DNA from: Alphaproteobacteria bacterium bin52
GTDB lineage: Bacteria > Pseudomonadota > Alphaproteobacteria > Thalassobaculales > Thalassobaculaceae
DNA: 39,548 nt
NCBI GenBank assembly: GCA_002238645.1
Contig: MPMT01000043.1
Span: forward strand, 1 to 39,548
Reading direction: 5' to 3'
Part shown: positions 39,413-39,548 of the stretch, piece after piece
How positions within the stretch are numbered: the first letter of the stretch is position 1
Layout: each line of letters begins with the position of its first letter
Made by a program: the position numbers and the translations under genes
The notes under the pieces: model-generated
What the model saw: only the letters and a program-made list of their open reading frames with translations
Databases searched by the model: none
Told to the model about the DNA's origin: nothing

Positions 39413-39548
39413 ATGCCGTCCGAGACAAGACCCGGGACGAAACCGCAGCGTGCACACCGCCAGGTCACGTACCGTCTGCTGCCGCAGACGCGGGGCAACT
39501 GGCGCCGCCTGGAGCGGGTCCTGGAGAGCCAGCGGCAGTTGTACAACG
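39413..39548 (+). CDS. TnpB/OrfB of an IS200/IS605-type element, N-terminal part
   Basis: 45 residues before the window ends. After MPSETRPGTKPQRAHRQ it reads VTYRLLPQTRGNWRRLERVL and ESQRQLYN, the N-terminal beta strand and helix of OrfB/TnpB proteins (usual form YRLYPT ... YN). TnpB is an RNA-guided nuclease in characterised elements, with a guide RNA encoded at the 3' end, outside this window. ATG 39413 has AGGAG seven bases upstream. Whether the gene is complete, and whether a tnpA is present, cannot be seen; none lies to the left. Confidence 0.75.
   Translation, partial: MPSETRPGTKPQRAHRQVTYRLLPQTRGNWRRLERVLESQRQLYN

Noticed and set aside
39077..39457. 126-residue minus-strand frame antisense to the tnpB leader
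   Set aside because: Composition is irregular, it crosses the hairpin and promoter-like region, and overlaps the tnpB start.

Overview
The window reads as a high-GC alphaproteobacterial chromosome, most like Rhodospirillales. The strongest pointer is the block murA - DUF2948 - hisG - hisD - UPF0262 - low-molecular-weight phosphatase - infA - maf - RNase E/G-like - yacG (38.7 to 31.6 kb, minus strand), a gene order I associate with Alphaproteobacteria. DUF1289, ELM1-like and short-form HisG genes fit the same picture. Species cannot be named from the sequence.

Layout. 0-0.9 kb: decayed DNA at the left edge, with a truncated IS630-type transposase, a 36-bp perfect palindrome, a frameshifted lipoprotein-like remnant and an unrecognised ORF. 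1.0-10.8 kb, minus strand: carA, carB, greA, an ELM1-type protein, an MFS transporter, a betaine-homocysteine-type methyltransferase coupled to a zinc alcohol dehydrogenase, and bfd behind a good Fur-box match. 11.1-14.5 kb: yqeY (plus), then BenE-type transporter and the two aconitase X subunits (minus). 14.6-17.1 kb, plus: tRNA-Gly(CCC), a cysteine-free DJ-1/PfpI protein, DUF1289, speD-speE.

17.15-20.97 kb is a decayed accessory island: ATPase fragment, DUF2493 pseudogene with two frameshifts, repeat-rich non-coding DNA, a ribbon-helix-helix mobilisation-type protein, a DUF433/DUF5615 toxin-antitoxin pair with a broken toxin, and an orphan FitA-like antitoxin. 20.97-28.1 kb: acyl-CoA ligase (plus), GT2 glycosyltransferase (minus), then rmlC-rmlB-rmlD-rmlA and an M23 peptidase as one translationally coupled plus-strand operon. 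28.1-31.6 kb: enolase-superfamily dehydratase (minus), YbfB-type MFS and PuuE-type allantoinase (plus). 31.6-39.1 kb is the murA-to-yacG block. A TnpB gene begins at 39.4 kb and leaves the window.

How the parts fit: the housekeeping genes cover carbamoyl phosphate, polyamine, histidine, peptidoglycan precursor and dTDP-rhamnose synthesis. Gene packing is tight: many junctions are ATGA, GTGA or TGATG overlaps, and these fixed several start codons. No clearly new defence or biosynthetic system stands out. The most unusual items are the island remains, the methyltransferase/dehydrogenase pair, the two-subunit aconitase X of unknown substrate, and the M23 peptidase fused into the rhamnose operon.
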